Source: Eubacteriales Family XIII. Incertae Sedis bacterium
Lineage (GTDB): Bacteria > Bacillota > Clostridia > Peptostreptococcales > Anaerovoracaceae
Direction of reading: 5' to 3'
Length of the DNA stretch: 10,215 nucleotides
Assembly (NCBI GenBank): GCA_031290715.1
Contig: JAITNA010000070.1
Span: forward strand, 1 to 10,215
Positions within the stretch are counted from its first letter, which is position 1. Each line of letters begins with the position of its first letter. This document shows, in pieces, positions 1 through 5,681 of this stretch. Below the pieces are notes generated by a model. The model worked only from the letters and a program-made list of their open reading frames with translations. It was not told the origin of the DNA and did no database searches. A program made the position numbers and the translations under genes.

Positions 1-111
1 ATTCATGATTCCGGTATTCTGAATGACCTTTTCCGATTTTCCTGCTCCGTAGAGCAGTTCACCGATTACGACAGATGGAACGAAGAAGGCGGCAAGGCCA
101 TTGAGAAAATC
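1..111 (-). pseudogene. VapC-like PIN-domain toxin fragment, 5' end missing
   Basis: Read on the minus strand, codons from 111 down to 1 give an open frame containing FFVPSVVIGELLYGAGKSEK. This matches the middle of VapC-family PIN ribonucleases, where the Glu of GEL(L/Y)YGA is the second conserved acidic residue. The frame can be followed upstream only to a stop at 162-160. It has no ATG, GTG or TTG start, no ribosome binding site and no DTN-type N-terminal motif carrying the first catalytic Asp. The fragment follows directly, in another frame, on a short antitoxin gene. I infer that a deletion removed the end of the antitoxin and the first third or so of the toxin. The window edge cuts the rest, so the C-terminal half cannot be judged. 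Family assignment is by motif memory. Confidence 0.6.
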
Positions 112-271
112 AGCTGCTAAGCGCTCCCGCGAGCGAAAGCAATGTATTTTTTGTCCGATTCACAGAAAATTCATCCAATATTGTCACAATCGCAGATTGG
201 TTTTTTCGTGCAGAAATAGGTTTTCTCGGCACGAAAACCCGTCCATCATAATATGCTTCTACAGCTTCCAT
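110..271 (-). CDS. AF2212/DUF104-like antitoxin, probably C-terminally truncated
   Basis: This is a 53-residue frame starting MEAVEAYYDGRVFVP, with RKNQSAIVTILDE following. That pattern (short beta hairpin 'YDGxxFxP', then 'KPI..', then a hydrophobic VTI strand) is typical of AF2212-like / DUF104 antitoxins that pair with VapC PIN toxins. The ATG at 271 is chosen because AAAGGAG lies 9 nt upstream on the minus strand; a longer frame starting at 328 has no such site and overlaps the putative -10 box. After NTLLSLAGALSS the frame stops at 110-112, before the usual acidic C-terminal segment that contacts the toxin. Immediately downstream a toxin fragment begins in a different frame. The N-terminal half could still be translated, but neutralising activity is doubtful. 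Confidence 0.55.
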   Translation of the reverse strand: MEAVEAYYDGRVFVPRKPISARKNQSAIVTILDEFSVNRTKNTLLSLAGALSS

Positions 272-280
272 AATACTCTG

Positions 281-287
281 CTCCTTT
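281..287 (-). promoter_or_regulatory. Ribosome binding site of the antitoxin gene
   Basis: On the minus strand the sequence is AAAGGAG, 9 nt before the ATG at 271. It decides the start of the small antitoxin gene and supports it having been a real gene. Confidence 0.55.
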
Positions 288-326
288 CGCGGCGATTTCA
301 GTGAACATATTCCACGCTTGAATCCC

Positions 327-332
327 ATTATA
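327..332 (-). promoter_or_regulatory. Putative -10 box for the antitoxin gene
   Basis: A perfect TATAAT lies on the minus strand about 55 bases upstream of the antitoxin ATG. The hexamer 17 nt further upstream is a poor -35 (TTTCTT) inside a T-rich tract, which may act as an UP-like element. Transcription would run leftwards, away from the acs cluster. Confidence 0.35.
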
Positions 333-383
333 ATTCATGCTTGTAAAAAAAGAAAGCGCTGACCGGGGAAGGACAAGGTTCTT

Positions 384-513
384 GTGTCTATTCGGATGTA
401 CGGCAAAAACCTTGTCATTCCCGCGAATGCGGGAATCCATGATACGACTAATCACTGGATTCCCGGGATAAACCCGGGAATGACAGCATTTTAGCAGGGT
501 TCTGAATAGACAC
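384..513. mobile_element. 130-bp MITE-like palindromic element
   Basis: The ends are perfect 10-bp inverted repeats: GTGTCTATTC at 384-393 and GAATAGACAC at 504-513. Beyond these, the two halves remain imperfectly complementary to the centre. Each half carries its own strong hairpin: ATTCCCGC/GCGGGAAT (417-424 with 429-436) and ATTCCCGGG/CCCGGGAAT (459-467 with 473-481). There is no coding capacity, and an 8-bp direct repeat abuts both ends. This fits a non-autonomous miniature inverted-repeat transposable element mobilised in trans. I cannot assign the parent transposase family from a 10-bp end. Confidence 0.65.
417..436. repeat. dRS3-like 20-bp inverted repeat (left hairpin of MITE)
   Basis: The sequence has the form ATTCCC-N8-GGGAAT, the same form as the neisserial dRS3 repeat as I remember it. 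The stem is 8 bp with a 4-base loop. The related right-hand hairpin at 459-481 has the form ATTCCC-N11-GGGAAT. Similar GTCATTCCCGC...GCGGGAATCCA repeats are scattered through many bacterial genomes, so common descent with Neisseria is not implied. Confidence 0.5.
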
Positions 514-558
514 AGGTTCTTGCGGGTTTTTGTTGTATAATAAGGTGGCGGGTGGTTT

Positions 559-577
559 CTCCTACATTTTGTAGGAG
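559..577 (+). other. Small hairpin with a masked SD-like sequence
   Basis: CTCCTAC (559-565) and GTAGGAG (571-577) form a perfect 7-bp stem with a 5-base loop. The 3' arm overlaps AGGAGG (573-578), a consensus ribosome binding site. No T-run follows, so it is not an intrinsic terminator. No start codon lies at a normal distance: the nearest ATG, at 599, is 20 nt away and opens only a 12-codon frame. It would be in RNA only if transcription starts upstream of it. Confidence 0.35.
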
Positions 578-609
578 GTGGGCCTGCTATCATACTTCAT
601 GCGGTCGGA

Positions 610-638
610 TTGTATTGGGCTTTGCGCTCTTCTATAAT
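610..638 (+). promoter_or_regulatory. Sigma-A-type promoter for the acs cluster
   Basis: The -35 hexamer TTGTAT (610-615) and a perfect -10 TATAAT (633-638) are separated by 17 bases. The predicted transcription start is near 645, giving a leader of about 65 nt before the first ATG. It is the best promoter match upstream of the cluster and points in the right direction. No terminator is seen between it and the genes. This is a pattern match only; no operator palindrome is evident over it. Confidence 0.5.
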
Positions 639-697
639 CGAGGTGCAGTTGAGTGAGGAATCCTGTTTGACGTCTGTTTTTCAATGTTACTCGGAAG

Positions 698-702
698 AGG
701 AG
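698..702 (+). promoter_or_regulatory. Ribosome binding site of the first methyltransferase gene
   Basis: AGGAG sits 8 nt before the ATG at 711 and picks that start over the in-frame ATG at 684, which has no such site upstream. The 711 start also aligns with the family N-terminus (MIIIGEKING). Confidence 0.7.
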
Positions 703-710
703 AAGAAAAA

Positions 711-1517
711 ATGATCATTATCGGAGAAAAAATCAATGGTTTCATCCCTGCCACGCTGAAGGCGATCGAGTCGCGCGATGAGGGCTATATCCGCGAACTT
801 GCCAAAAAGCAGACGGAATTCGGCGCTGATTATCTCGATGTTTGCGCGGGTACGGCCCCGGAGATCGAGCGCGATACGCTGACGTGGCTCATCGATCTTG
901 TTCAGGACACGGTTGAAACGCCGCTGTGTATCGACAGTTCGGACGTGAATGTGATTTTGGAGATGATGCCGCTCGCAAAGCGTCCCGGCCTGATCAATTC
1001 CATTTCCGGCGAGGCCGGCAAGTGCGAAGCTATTTTGCCGAAGATCGAGGGGACGGACTGGAAGGTCGTCGCGCTCACCTGCGACAAGAACGGCATTCCC
1101 ACGGACCCGGAGGTCAAATTTGAGATTGCCAAGACGCTGATTGCACAGGCGCAGGATCACGGGCTTTCTCTTGACAGTATCTTCATCGATCCTCTTGTAA
1201 CGACGCTTGCCACGACGGGCACTTCGCTGCTCAGCTTCAACGAGGCGGTGCGCAAGATCAAGGGCGCGTTCCCCGAAGTGCATATTACGAGCGGGCTTTC
1301 AAACATCTCGTTCGGCATGCCGTTCCGCAAGGCCATCAATACGCAGTTTTTGGCGCTCGCGATGTCGGCCGGCATGGACAGCGCCATTATGGACCCGACG
1401 TCGCCCGATATGCGCGCCACGCTCTACGCGACGGACGCGCTGCTCGGCAACGACGACTACTGTATGAACTATCTGACCGCCTATCGGAACGGCGTCATCG
1501 GGGCGAAGAAGGCGTAG
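711..1517 (+). CDS. Methyltetrahydrofolate:corrinoid protein methyltransferase (AcsE/MtgA family)
   Basis: This 268-residue TIM-barrel methyltransferase of the pterin-binding family moves the methyl group between N5 of tetrahydrofolate and cob(I)alamin of a corrinoid protein. From this start the residues known in the Moorella enzyme fall at nearly the same numbers: Asp75 (CIDSS), Asn96 (LINS), Asp160 (FIDPL) and Asn198 (GLSN, the Moorella catalytic Asn199). Family length is about 260-270, so it is complete. The N-terminus MIIIGEKINGFIP and the following 'AIESRDEGYIRELAKKQ' look to me closer to MtgA-type enzymes (methyl-THF methyltransferases paired with MtqC-like proteins) than to classical AcsE. 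Its next neighbour is exactly such a corrinoid protein, 24 nt downstream. Whether its partner is CFeSP, the neighbour or both cannot be settled here, so I give no gene symbol. It is the first gene after the predicted promoter. Confidence 0.88.
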   Translation: MIIIGEKINGFIPATLKAIESRDEGYIRELAKKQTEFGADYLDVCAGTAPEIERDTLTWLIDLVQDTVETPLCIDSSDVNVILEMMPLAKRPGLINSISGEAGKCEAILPKIEGTDWKVVALTCDKNGIPTDPEVKFEIAKTLIAQAQDHGLSLDSIFIDPLVTTLATTGTSLLSFNEAVRKIKGAFPEVHITSGLSNISFGMPFRKAINTQFLALAMSAGMDSAIMDPTSPDMRATLYATDALLGNDDYCMNYLTAYRNGVIGAKKA

Positions 1518-1541
1518 GCCTTTCGGCGCGGGGCTTCCCTC

Positions 1542-2192
1542 ATGATTGACTGCGATGTCTTTAGAAAGGCTATAGGAAATCTCGAGGAGGAACACGTTGC
1601 GGATTTGATTGACGCGTTCCTCGCTTCACAGCCCTGCGAGGAGGACGCGCGGGATGTGCTGAACGCTTGTCAGCAGGGTATGGAGATCGTCGGGGAACGC
1701 TTTGGGCAGGGCGCGTATTTTGTCGGCGACCTCGTCTTTGCGGGGGCGATGCTCACGTCGGCGTTAGAAAAGCTGAAACCGCTGCTTGGTTTCGGAAACG
1801 GGGATTTTTCGGAGGGGACGGTCGTACTCGGCACGGTGGAGGGGGATGTCCACCACATCGGGAAAAACCTCTTCAAGACGATGCTCGAAGCCGCGAATTT
1901 CCGCGTGATCGACATCGGCATCGACCAGCCGCCGAAAGCCTTTGCGGAAGCGGCAATACGATACAAGCCCGACATCGTCGGGCTCTCGGGACTGCTGACC
2001 ACCGCGGTGGACTCGATGCGCGAAACGGCGCTTGCTTTGAAAGAAGCGGGGCTGCGCAGAAAAGTGAAAATATTCATCGGGGGTAATATTGTGGGCGACA
2101 GCGTCTGCGATTACGTGGGAGCGGACGCGTGGAGCCGCAACGCATATGAGGCGGTCTTGCAATGCAAGGCTTGGATTGGGGAGAAGAAATAA
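1542..2192 (+). CDS. Standalone corrinoid (B12-binding) methyl-carrier protein, MtaC/MtqC type
   Basis: This 216-residue cytoplasmic protein carries a methyl group on its cobamide between methyltransferases. Residues 1-88 form the helical cap (B12-binding 2), with GMEIVGERF and YFVGDLVFAG. Residues 90-216 form the Rossmann-like B12-binding domain. The lower-ligand motif DxHxxG is Asp102-Val-His104-His-Ile-Gly107, His104 being the expected cobalt ligand. The later nucleotide-loop motifs SGLLTT (149-154) and IGG (179-181) are also present. The usual 'DVHDIGKN' reads DVHHIGKN here, a change outside the ligand. It has no iron-sulfur motif, so it differs from CFeSP. The ATG at 1542 fits the family start but has no clear ribosome binding site, suggesting translational coupling to the upstream methyltransferase. 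A corrinoid protein of this type is not part of the canonical acs set. Confidence 0.9.
   Translation: MIDCDVFRKAIGNLEEEHVADLIDAFLASQPCEEDARDVLNACQQGMEIVGERFGQGAYFVGDLVFAGAMLTSALEKLKPLLGFGNGDFSEGTVVLGTVEGDVHHIGKNLFKTMLEAANFRVIDIGIDQPPKAFAEAAIRYKPDIVGLSGLLTTAVDSMRETALALKEAGLRRKVKIFIGGNIVGDSVCDYVGADAWSRNAYEAVLQCKAWIGEKK
2178..2183 (+). promoter_or_regulatory. Ribosome binding site of the first cooC-type gene
   Basis: GGGGAG at 2178-2183, inside the end of the preceding gene, lies 11 nt before the ATG at 2195. It supports that start rather than an in-frame ATG at 2162, which would add 11 residues before the P-loop region. Confidence 0.55.
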
Positions 2193-2194
2193 TT

Positions 2195-2986
2195 ATGGCA
2201 TATACCATCGCGGTAACCGGCAAAGGCGGGACGGGCAAGACGACCCTGACGGGATTCCTCATCGAATATCTCGGGGGGCTCGGAAACGGCCCTGTCCTTG
2301 CTGTGGACGCGGACGCCAACGCCAATCTCAACGAGGTGCTCGGCGTGCCGATCGAAAAGACGCTCGGGGAGCTGCGCGAAAACATCGTGAACGCGGAGTT
2401 TGACCCGGACAGCCCGATTTCGCCCGTGACGACGAAACAGGACTACCTGAACGCTTCTTTCTCGAACGCGATCACGGAGGAGGACGATTACGACCTGCTC
2501 GTGATGGGGCGGACGCAGGGCAAGGGGTGCTACTGCTTCGTGAACGGGCTTTTGCAAGCGCAGCTGCAGCGCTTTTCAAATAACTACAAGTACGTCGTTG
2601 TGGACAACGAGGCGGGAATGGAGCATTTGTCGCGCGGTATTTTGCCGGGCGTGGATTTGATTCTGATCGTTTCGGACTGTTCGCGGCGCGGGGTGCAGGC
2701 GGCGGCGCGTATTTCGGAGCTCACGGCGGAGCTTGGCATGAAGGTTGCGGACGGCGTGAAGCTGATCATCAATAAGGCGCCGGGCGGGGAACTGAACGCG
2801 GGGATTCTCGAAGAGATCGAAAAGTACGGCTTCGATCTGGTGGGCGCGGTCCCGCTCGACGATCTGGTGTTTGAGTATGATTCCAACGGGACGCCGACGA
2901 CAAAGCTTCCGGCAGACGCGCCGGCCCGCGCCGCGTTCACGAAAATCATGGCTGATTTGCCGATTACTAAGCCGATTATTAAATAG
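2195..2986 (+). CDS. cooC: CooC/AcsF-type nickel-insertion ATPase (first copy)
   Basis: This 263-residue member of the SIMIBI/MinD ATPase family is expected to drive ATP-dependent nickel insertion into CODH or acetyl-CoA synthase. The deviant Walker A is GKGGTGKTT (residues 9-17), with signature Lys10 and P-loop Lys15. The CxC metal-binding and dimerisation motif is Cys112-Tyr-Cys114, the same numbers I recall for Carboxydothermus CooC1. VVVDNEAGMEHLSRG follows as the Walker B/switch region. The start at 2195 places the P-loop at the family position. It begins 2 nt after the corrinoid protein gene and ends 17 nt before cooS. By position it most likely serves CooS, but its CYC...NGLL form differs from the second copy and either could be the AcsB-specific (AcsF) one. 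Confidence 0.88.
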   Translation: MAYTIAVTGKGGTGKTTLTGFLIEYLGGLGNGPVLAVDADANANLNEVLGVPIEKTLGELRENIVNAEFDPDSPISPVTTKQDYLNASFSNAITEEDDYDLLVMGRTQGKGCYCFVNGLLQAQLQRFSNNYKYVVVDNEAGMEHLSRGILPGVDLILIVSDCSRRGVQAAARISELTAELGMKVADGVKLIINKAPGGELNAGILEEIEKYGFDLVGAVPLDDLVFEYDSNGTPTTKLPADAPARAAFTKIMADLPITKPIIK

Positions 2987-2987
2987 A

Positions 2988-2993
2988 AGGGAG
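2988..2993 (+). promoter_or_regulatory. Ribosome binding site deciding a GTG start for cooS
   Basis: AGGGAG lies 10 nt before the GTG at 3004. There is no ATG at this end of the frame at a suitable distance, so GTG is the likely start; an ATT directly before it is less probable. Confidence 0.6.
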
Positions 2994-3003
2994 AATTTTC
3001 ATT

Positions 3004-4899
3004 GTGAGAGAGATCAAGGGATTCACGACGATTGAAGAGATGGAGGCCGACGCCGCGCGGCTGAAGGAGATCGCTTGCGAGCTGTGCGCGGAAACGTGGG
3101 AGGACCGCAAGACTTCGCAGCAGCCGCAGTGCAAATTCGGCGAGGAGGGCATTTGCTGCCGGATTTGCTCGATGGGCCCCTGCCGTGTGACGCCGAAAGC
3201 GCCGCGCGGGATTTGCGGCGCGGACGCGCACGCGATCGCGGGGCGGCATTATCTGCGGATGGCGGCGGCGGGTTCGGCCGCGCATTCGGATCACGGCCGC
3301 GAGATCGCGCACGTGCTCCACAAGGCGAGCCGCGACGGTTCGTATCAGGTCAAGGACGAGGGCCGCTTGCTCGCGTTGGCCGCGGAGTGGGGCGTTGAAA
3401 CGGTGGACCGCGATATCTACGATGTCGCCCACGAGGTGGCCGATATCGGGCTCATGGAGTACGGCAAGCCGTTTGGGACGCTGAAATTCCTCGAACGGGC
3501 GACCGAGGAGCGGCAGAAGCTCTGGGCGGCCGAGGGGATCGCGCCGCGCGCCATCGACCGCGAGGTCGCGACCTCGCTGCATATGACGAACATGGGCAAT
3601 ACCTCCGACGCGGAGGTGCTTGTGCGCCAGAGCCTTAGGGTCGGTATGGCCGACGGATGGGGCGGTTCGATGATGGGCACGGAATTCACGGATATCCTTT
3701 TCGGTACGCCGACGGCCCGCACGACACAGGGCAATCTCGGTGTCCTCGAAGCGGATCAGGTGAACATTATTGTCCACGGGCACGACCCGGCTTTCTCCGA
3801 GATGGTCGTTGTGGCGGCCGAAACAAAGGAAATGATCGATTACGCCAAGAGCAAGGGGGCGGCGGGCATCAACATCGCCGGCCTTTGCTGTACGGCCAAC
3901 GAAGCGACGATGCGGCACGGCGTGCGCATGGCGGGCAATTTTCTCCAACAGGAAAACGCGATGCTGACGGGCGCGGTCGAGATGATCTGTGTGGACGTCC
4001 AGTGTATCTTCCCGGCGCTCTCGCGTCTGGCCGACTGTTTCCATACGAAGTTTGTCACGACCTCCCCGATCTGCCGTATTCCCGGCTCGATCTACGTGGA
4101 GTTCAAGACGGAAACGGCGTTTGAGCAGGCCCGGGGGCTCGTCGAGATGGCCATCGACAACTACGAGAACAGGAAACGCGATAAGGTATTCATCCCGACG
4201 CATACGCAGGACGCCGTCGTCGGCTATCCCTGCGACCAGATCATCCGCGAGCTTGACGGGGTGACGAACAGCCATCTTGAGGATCGCGGCAGCTACAGAC
4301 CGGCCATCGATGCGATCCGGTCCGGCGTGCTTCGGGGAGCGGTCGCCATGGTCGGGTGCAATAACCCCAAAGTGCGTCCCGATTATTCCCATATTCAAAT
4401 CATGAAAGAACTGATGGAGAACGACATCCTCGTCGTCGCTTCGGGCTGTGCGGCGCAAGCCGCGACGAAAGCGGGGCTGCTGCGGCTTGACGCGAAAGAG
4501 CTTTGCGGGGACGGGCTCAAGCGGGTTTGCACGCTCGTGGGGATCCCGCCCGTGCTGCATATGGGCGCTTGCGTGGACATCAGCCGCATGATGCTGCTTG
4601 TCACGGGCATCGCGAAGGATTGGGGCGTAGATGTGACGCGGCTGCCCATCGTCGGCTGCGCGCCGGAGTGGATGAGCGAAAAAGCCGTCGCCATCGCGAA
4701 CTATGTCGTCGCGACGGGCATCGACACCTACCTCGGCATCGAGCCGCAGGTCAAGGGCAGCACGCAGATGATGGAGCTCATCACGGAGGGTACGCGCAAG
4801 ATCACGGGCGCGGGCTACATTATTAACAAAGACCCGCACGCGCTTGTCGAGTCCATCATCGCGGGCATCGAGAAGAAGCGCGGGCTGCTCGGGATTTGA
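3004..4899 (+). CDS. cooS: Ni-containing CO dehydrogenase catalytic subunit (CooS/AcsA)
   Basis: This 631-residue enzyme interconverts CO2 and CO and feeds CO to acetyl-CoA synthase. The N-terminal cysteine set is intact: Cys43 and Cys51 for the shared D cluster, and Cys52, Cys55, Cys60 and Cys71 for the B cluster. The Cys60-Cys71 loop is three residues shorter than in Carboxydothermus CODH-II as I remember it. The Ni-Fe C-cluster ligands are all visible: His in VHGHDP (258/260), Cys295 (in GLCC), Cys334 (VQC), Cys452 (VGCNNP), Cys482 (SGCAAQ) and Cys523 (GACVD). The acid/base Lys560 (SEKAV) and the histidine-rich AAHSDHG stretch near residue 93 are present too. Length is close to the 630-640 usual for CooS. 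Flanking cooC genes and acsB mark it as the CODH of a CODH/ACS complex. Start is GTG. Confidence 0.96.
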   Translation: MREIKGFTTIEEMEADAARLKEIACELCAETWEDRKTSQQPQCKFGEEGICCRICSMGPCRVTPKAPRGICGADAHAIAGRHYLRMAAAGSAAHSDHGREIAHVLHKASRDGSYQVKDEGRLLALAAEWGVETVDRDIYDVAHEVADIGLMEYGKPFGTLKFLERATEERQKLWAAEGIAPRAIDREVATSLHMTNMGNTSDAEVLVRQSLRVGMADGWGGSMMGTEFTDILFGTPTARTTQGNLGVLEADQVNIIVHGHDPAFSEMVVVAAETKEMIDYAKSKGAAGINIAGLCCTANEATMRHGVRMAGNFLQQENAMLTGAVEMICVDVQCIFPALSRLADCFHTKFVTTSPICRIPGSIYVEFKTETAFEQARGLVEMAIDNYENRKRDKVFIPTHTQDAVVGYPCDQIIRELDGVTNSHLEDRGSYRPAIDAIRSGVLRGAVAMVGCNNPKVRPDYSHIQIMKELMENDILVVASGCAAQAATKAGLLRLDAKELCGDGLKRVCTLVGIPPVLHMGACVDISRMMLLVTGIAKDWGVDVTRLPIVGCAPEWMSEKAVAIANYVVATGIDTYLGIEPQVKGSTQMMELITEGTRKITGAGYIINKDPHALVESIIAGIEKKRGLLGI

Positions 4900-4901
4900 T
4901 C

Positions 4902-5681
4902 ATGAAAATCGCGGTGACGGGGAAGGGCGGGGTCGGAAAAACCACATTGGTTTCGGTGTTGGCGGGGCTGTACGCGCGCGAGGGCAAGACGGTGCTCGCG
5001 GTCGATGTCGACCCGGACAGCAACCTCGGATTGGCGCTCGGCTTCACGGAGAAGGAACTCGATGAGATCACGCCGATCTCGCAAATGACGGATTTGATTT
5101 CCGAACGCACGGGCTCGACGAAGGACAGCTTCGGCAAATTCTTCAAGATCAACCCCGAGGTGAAGGATATTCCGGATCGCTACGCGCGCGAAAAAAACGG
5201 CGTGAAGCTGCTCGTGATGGGTACGGTGGAAACGGGCGGCGGCGGCTGCGTCTGCCCCGAGCACGTCATGCTGAAACGCATTATCTCGCACCTTGTCGTC
5301 GGGTCGGACAGCCTTGTGATCATGGATATGGAAGCGGGGCTCGAACACCTCGGGCGCGGCACGGCGGGGATGATGGATTATTTCATCGTGGTGGTGGAGC
5401 CGGGGGCGCGCAGCATCCAGACCTACCGGCGGATCAAACAGCTCGCGGCGGATCTTGGTGTGAAACGCGTCTTTGTCGTAGGCAACAAGGTGCGCGGGGA
5501 GGACGACCGCTCGTTCATTTGCGCGCGTGTCGACGCGGCGGACCTGCTCGGCATGGTCAGTTACAGCGACGAGGTCATCGACGCGGACAAGGAAGTGGCC
5601 TCGCCTTTTGACGCGGGGGATCGCGTATCGCTTGAAATCGGGAAGATAAAGGAGAAGATCGATCATGAAAAAACTGTTTGA
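4902..5681 (+). CDS. cooC: CooC/AcsF-type nickel-insertion ATPase (second copy)
   Basis: This 259-residue MinD-like ATPase starts MKIAVTGKGGVGKTT, with signature Lys8 and P-loop Lys13. The CxC motif is Cys116-Val-Cys118 in GGGGCVCPEHVML, and a Walker B-like VIMDMEAGLEHLGRG follows. It is clearly a paralogue of the first copy but differs around CxC (CVCPEHVML against CYCFVNGLL), so the two are probably specialised rather than redundant. The ATG at 4902 comes 2 nt after the cooS stop; a TTG two codons earlier overlaps that stop and is less likely. The ribosome binding site is weak, suggesting coupling to cooS. The 3' end overlaps acsB by 17 nt, so by position this copy may mature AcsB; that assignment is inference. 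Confidence 0.88.
   Translation: MKIAVTGKGGVGKTTLVSVLAGLYAREGKTVLAVDVDPDSNLGLALGFTEKELDEITPISQMTDLISERTGSTKDSFGKFFKINPEVKDIPDRYAREKNGVKLLVMGTVETGGGGCVCPEHVMLKRIISHLVVGSDSLVIMDMEAGLEHLGRGTAGMMDYFIVVVEPGARSIQTYRRIKQLAADLGVKRVFVVGNKVRGEDDRSFICARVDAADLLGMVSYSDEVIDADKEVASPFDAGDRVSLEIGKIKEKIDHEKTV
5648..5655 (+). promoter_or_regulatory. Ribosome binding site of acsB inside the end of cooC
   Basis: AAAGGAGA lies 9 nt before the acsB ATG at 5665 and sits within the last codons of the preceding ATPase gene, allowing independent loading of ribosomes at the overlap. Confidence 0.65.

Larger units (their letters stand above)
376..521. repeat. 8-bp target-site duplication flanking the MITE-like element
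   Basis: The octamer AGGTTCTT occurs at 376-383 and again at 514-521, exactly abutting the two ends of the palindromic element at 384-513. The match extends to 9 bp if the next G is counted, but that G also belongs to the left terminal repeat. A direct repeat placed exactly at both ends is the mark left by transposition. Confidence 0.65.
272..710. other. Gene-free divergent region before the acs cluster
   Basis: This 439-base stretch separates the leftward antitoxin gene from the rightward acs cluster. It is more AT-rich than the genes. It holds the antitoxin -10 box, a 130-bp MITE-like insertion, a 7-bp hairpin, and a sigma-A-type promoter close to the first acs gene. I saw no cobalamin, THF or SAM riboswitch signature, no T-box and no tRNA. 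A reading frame of 115 codons on the minus strand crosses the inverted repeats and shows no protein-like features. Confidence 0.6.

Noticed and set aside
384..513. MITE hairpins as a CRISPR array or an intrinsic terminator
   Set aside because: There are no regularly spaced direct repeats with unique spacers, and neither hairpin is followed by a T-run.
536..541. TATAAT as a promoter for the acs cluster just after the MITE
   Set aside because: There is no acceptable -35 hexamer 16-18 nt upstream and no extended -10 TG. The pair at 610-638 is much better.
246..593. 115-codon minus-strand frame through the MITE
   Set aside because: Its 'GNPVISRIMDSRIRGNDK' stretch is simply the translated inverted repeat, a common false gene in genomes with such repeats.
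599..637. 12-codon leader peptide frame
   Set aside because: The AGGAGG is 20 nt from its ATG and inside a hairpin. No regulatory codon run is seen, and the frame overlaps the predicted promoter.
684..710. Earlier in-frame ATG for the first methyltransferase
   Set aside because: It has no ribosome binding site, and it adds nine residues not expected in the family. The 711 start has AGGAG 8 nt upstream and brings active-site residues to Moorella numbering.
523..710. Cobalamin, THF or SAM riboswitch before the corrinoid/folate genes
   Set aside because: This was looked for because of the pathway, but no conserved core such as a B12 box and no alternative terminator/antiterminator pair is visible.
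2584..4839. 751-codon open frame on the minus strand opposite cooS
   Set aside because: It is rich in Arg, His and Asp in the pattern of a GC-rich antisense shadow. It lies wholly opposite well-recognised genes and has no family resemblance.
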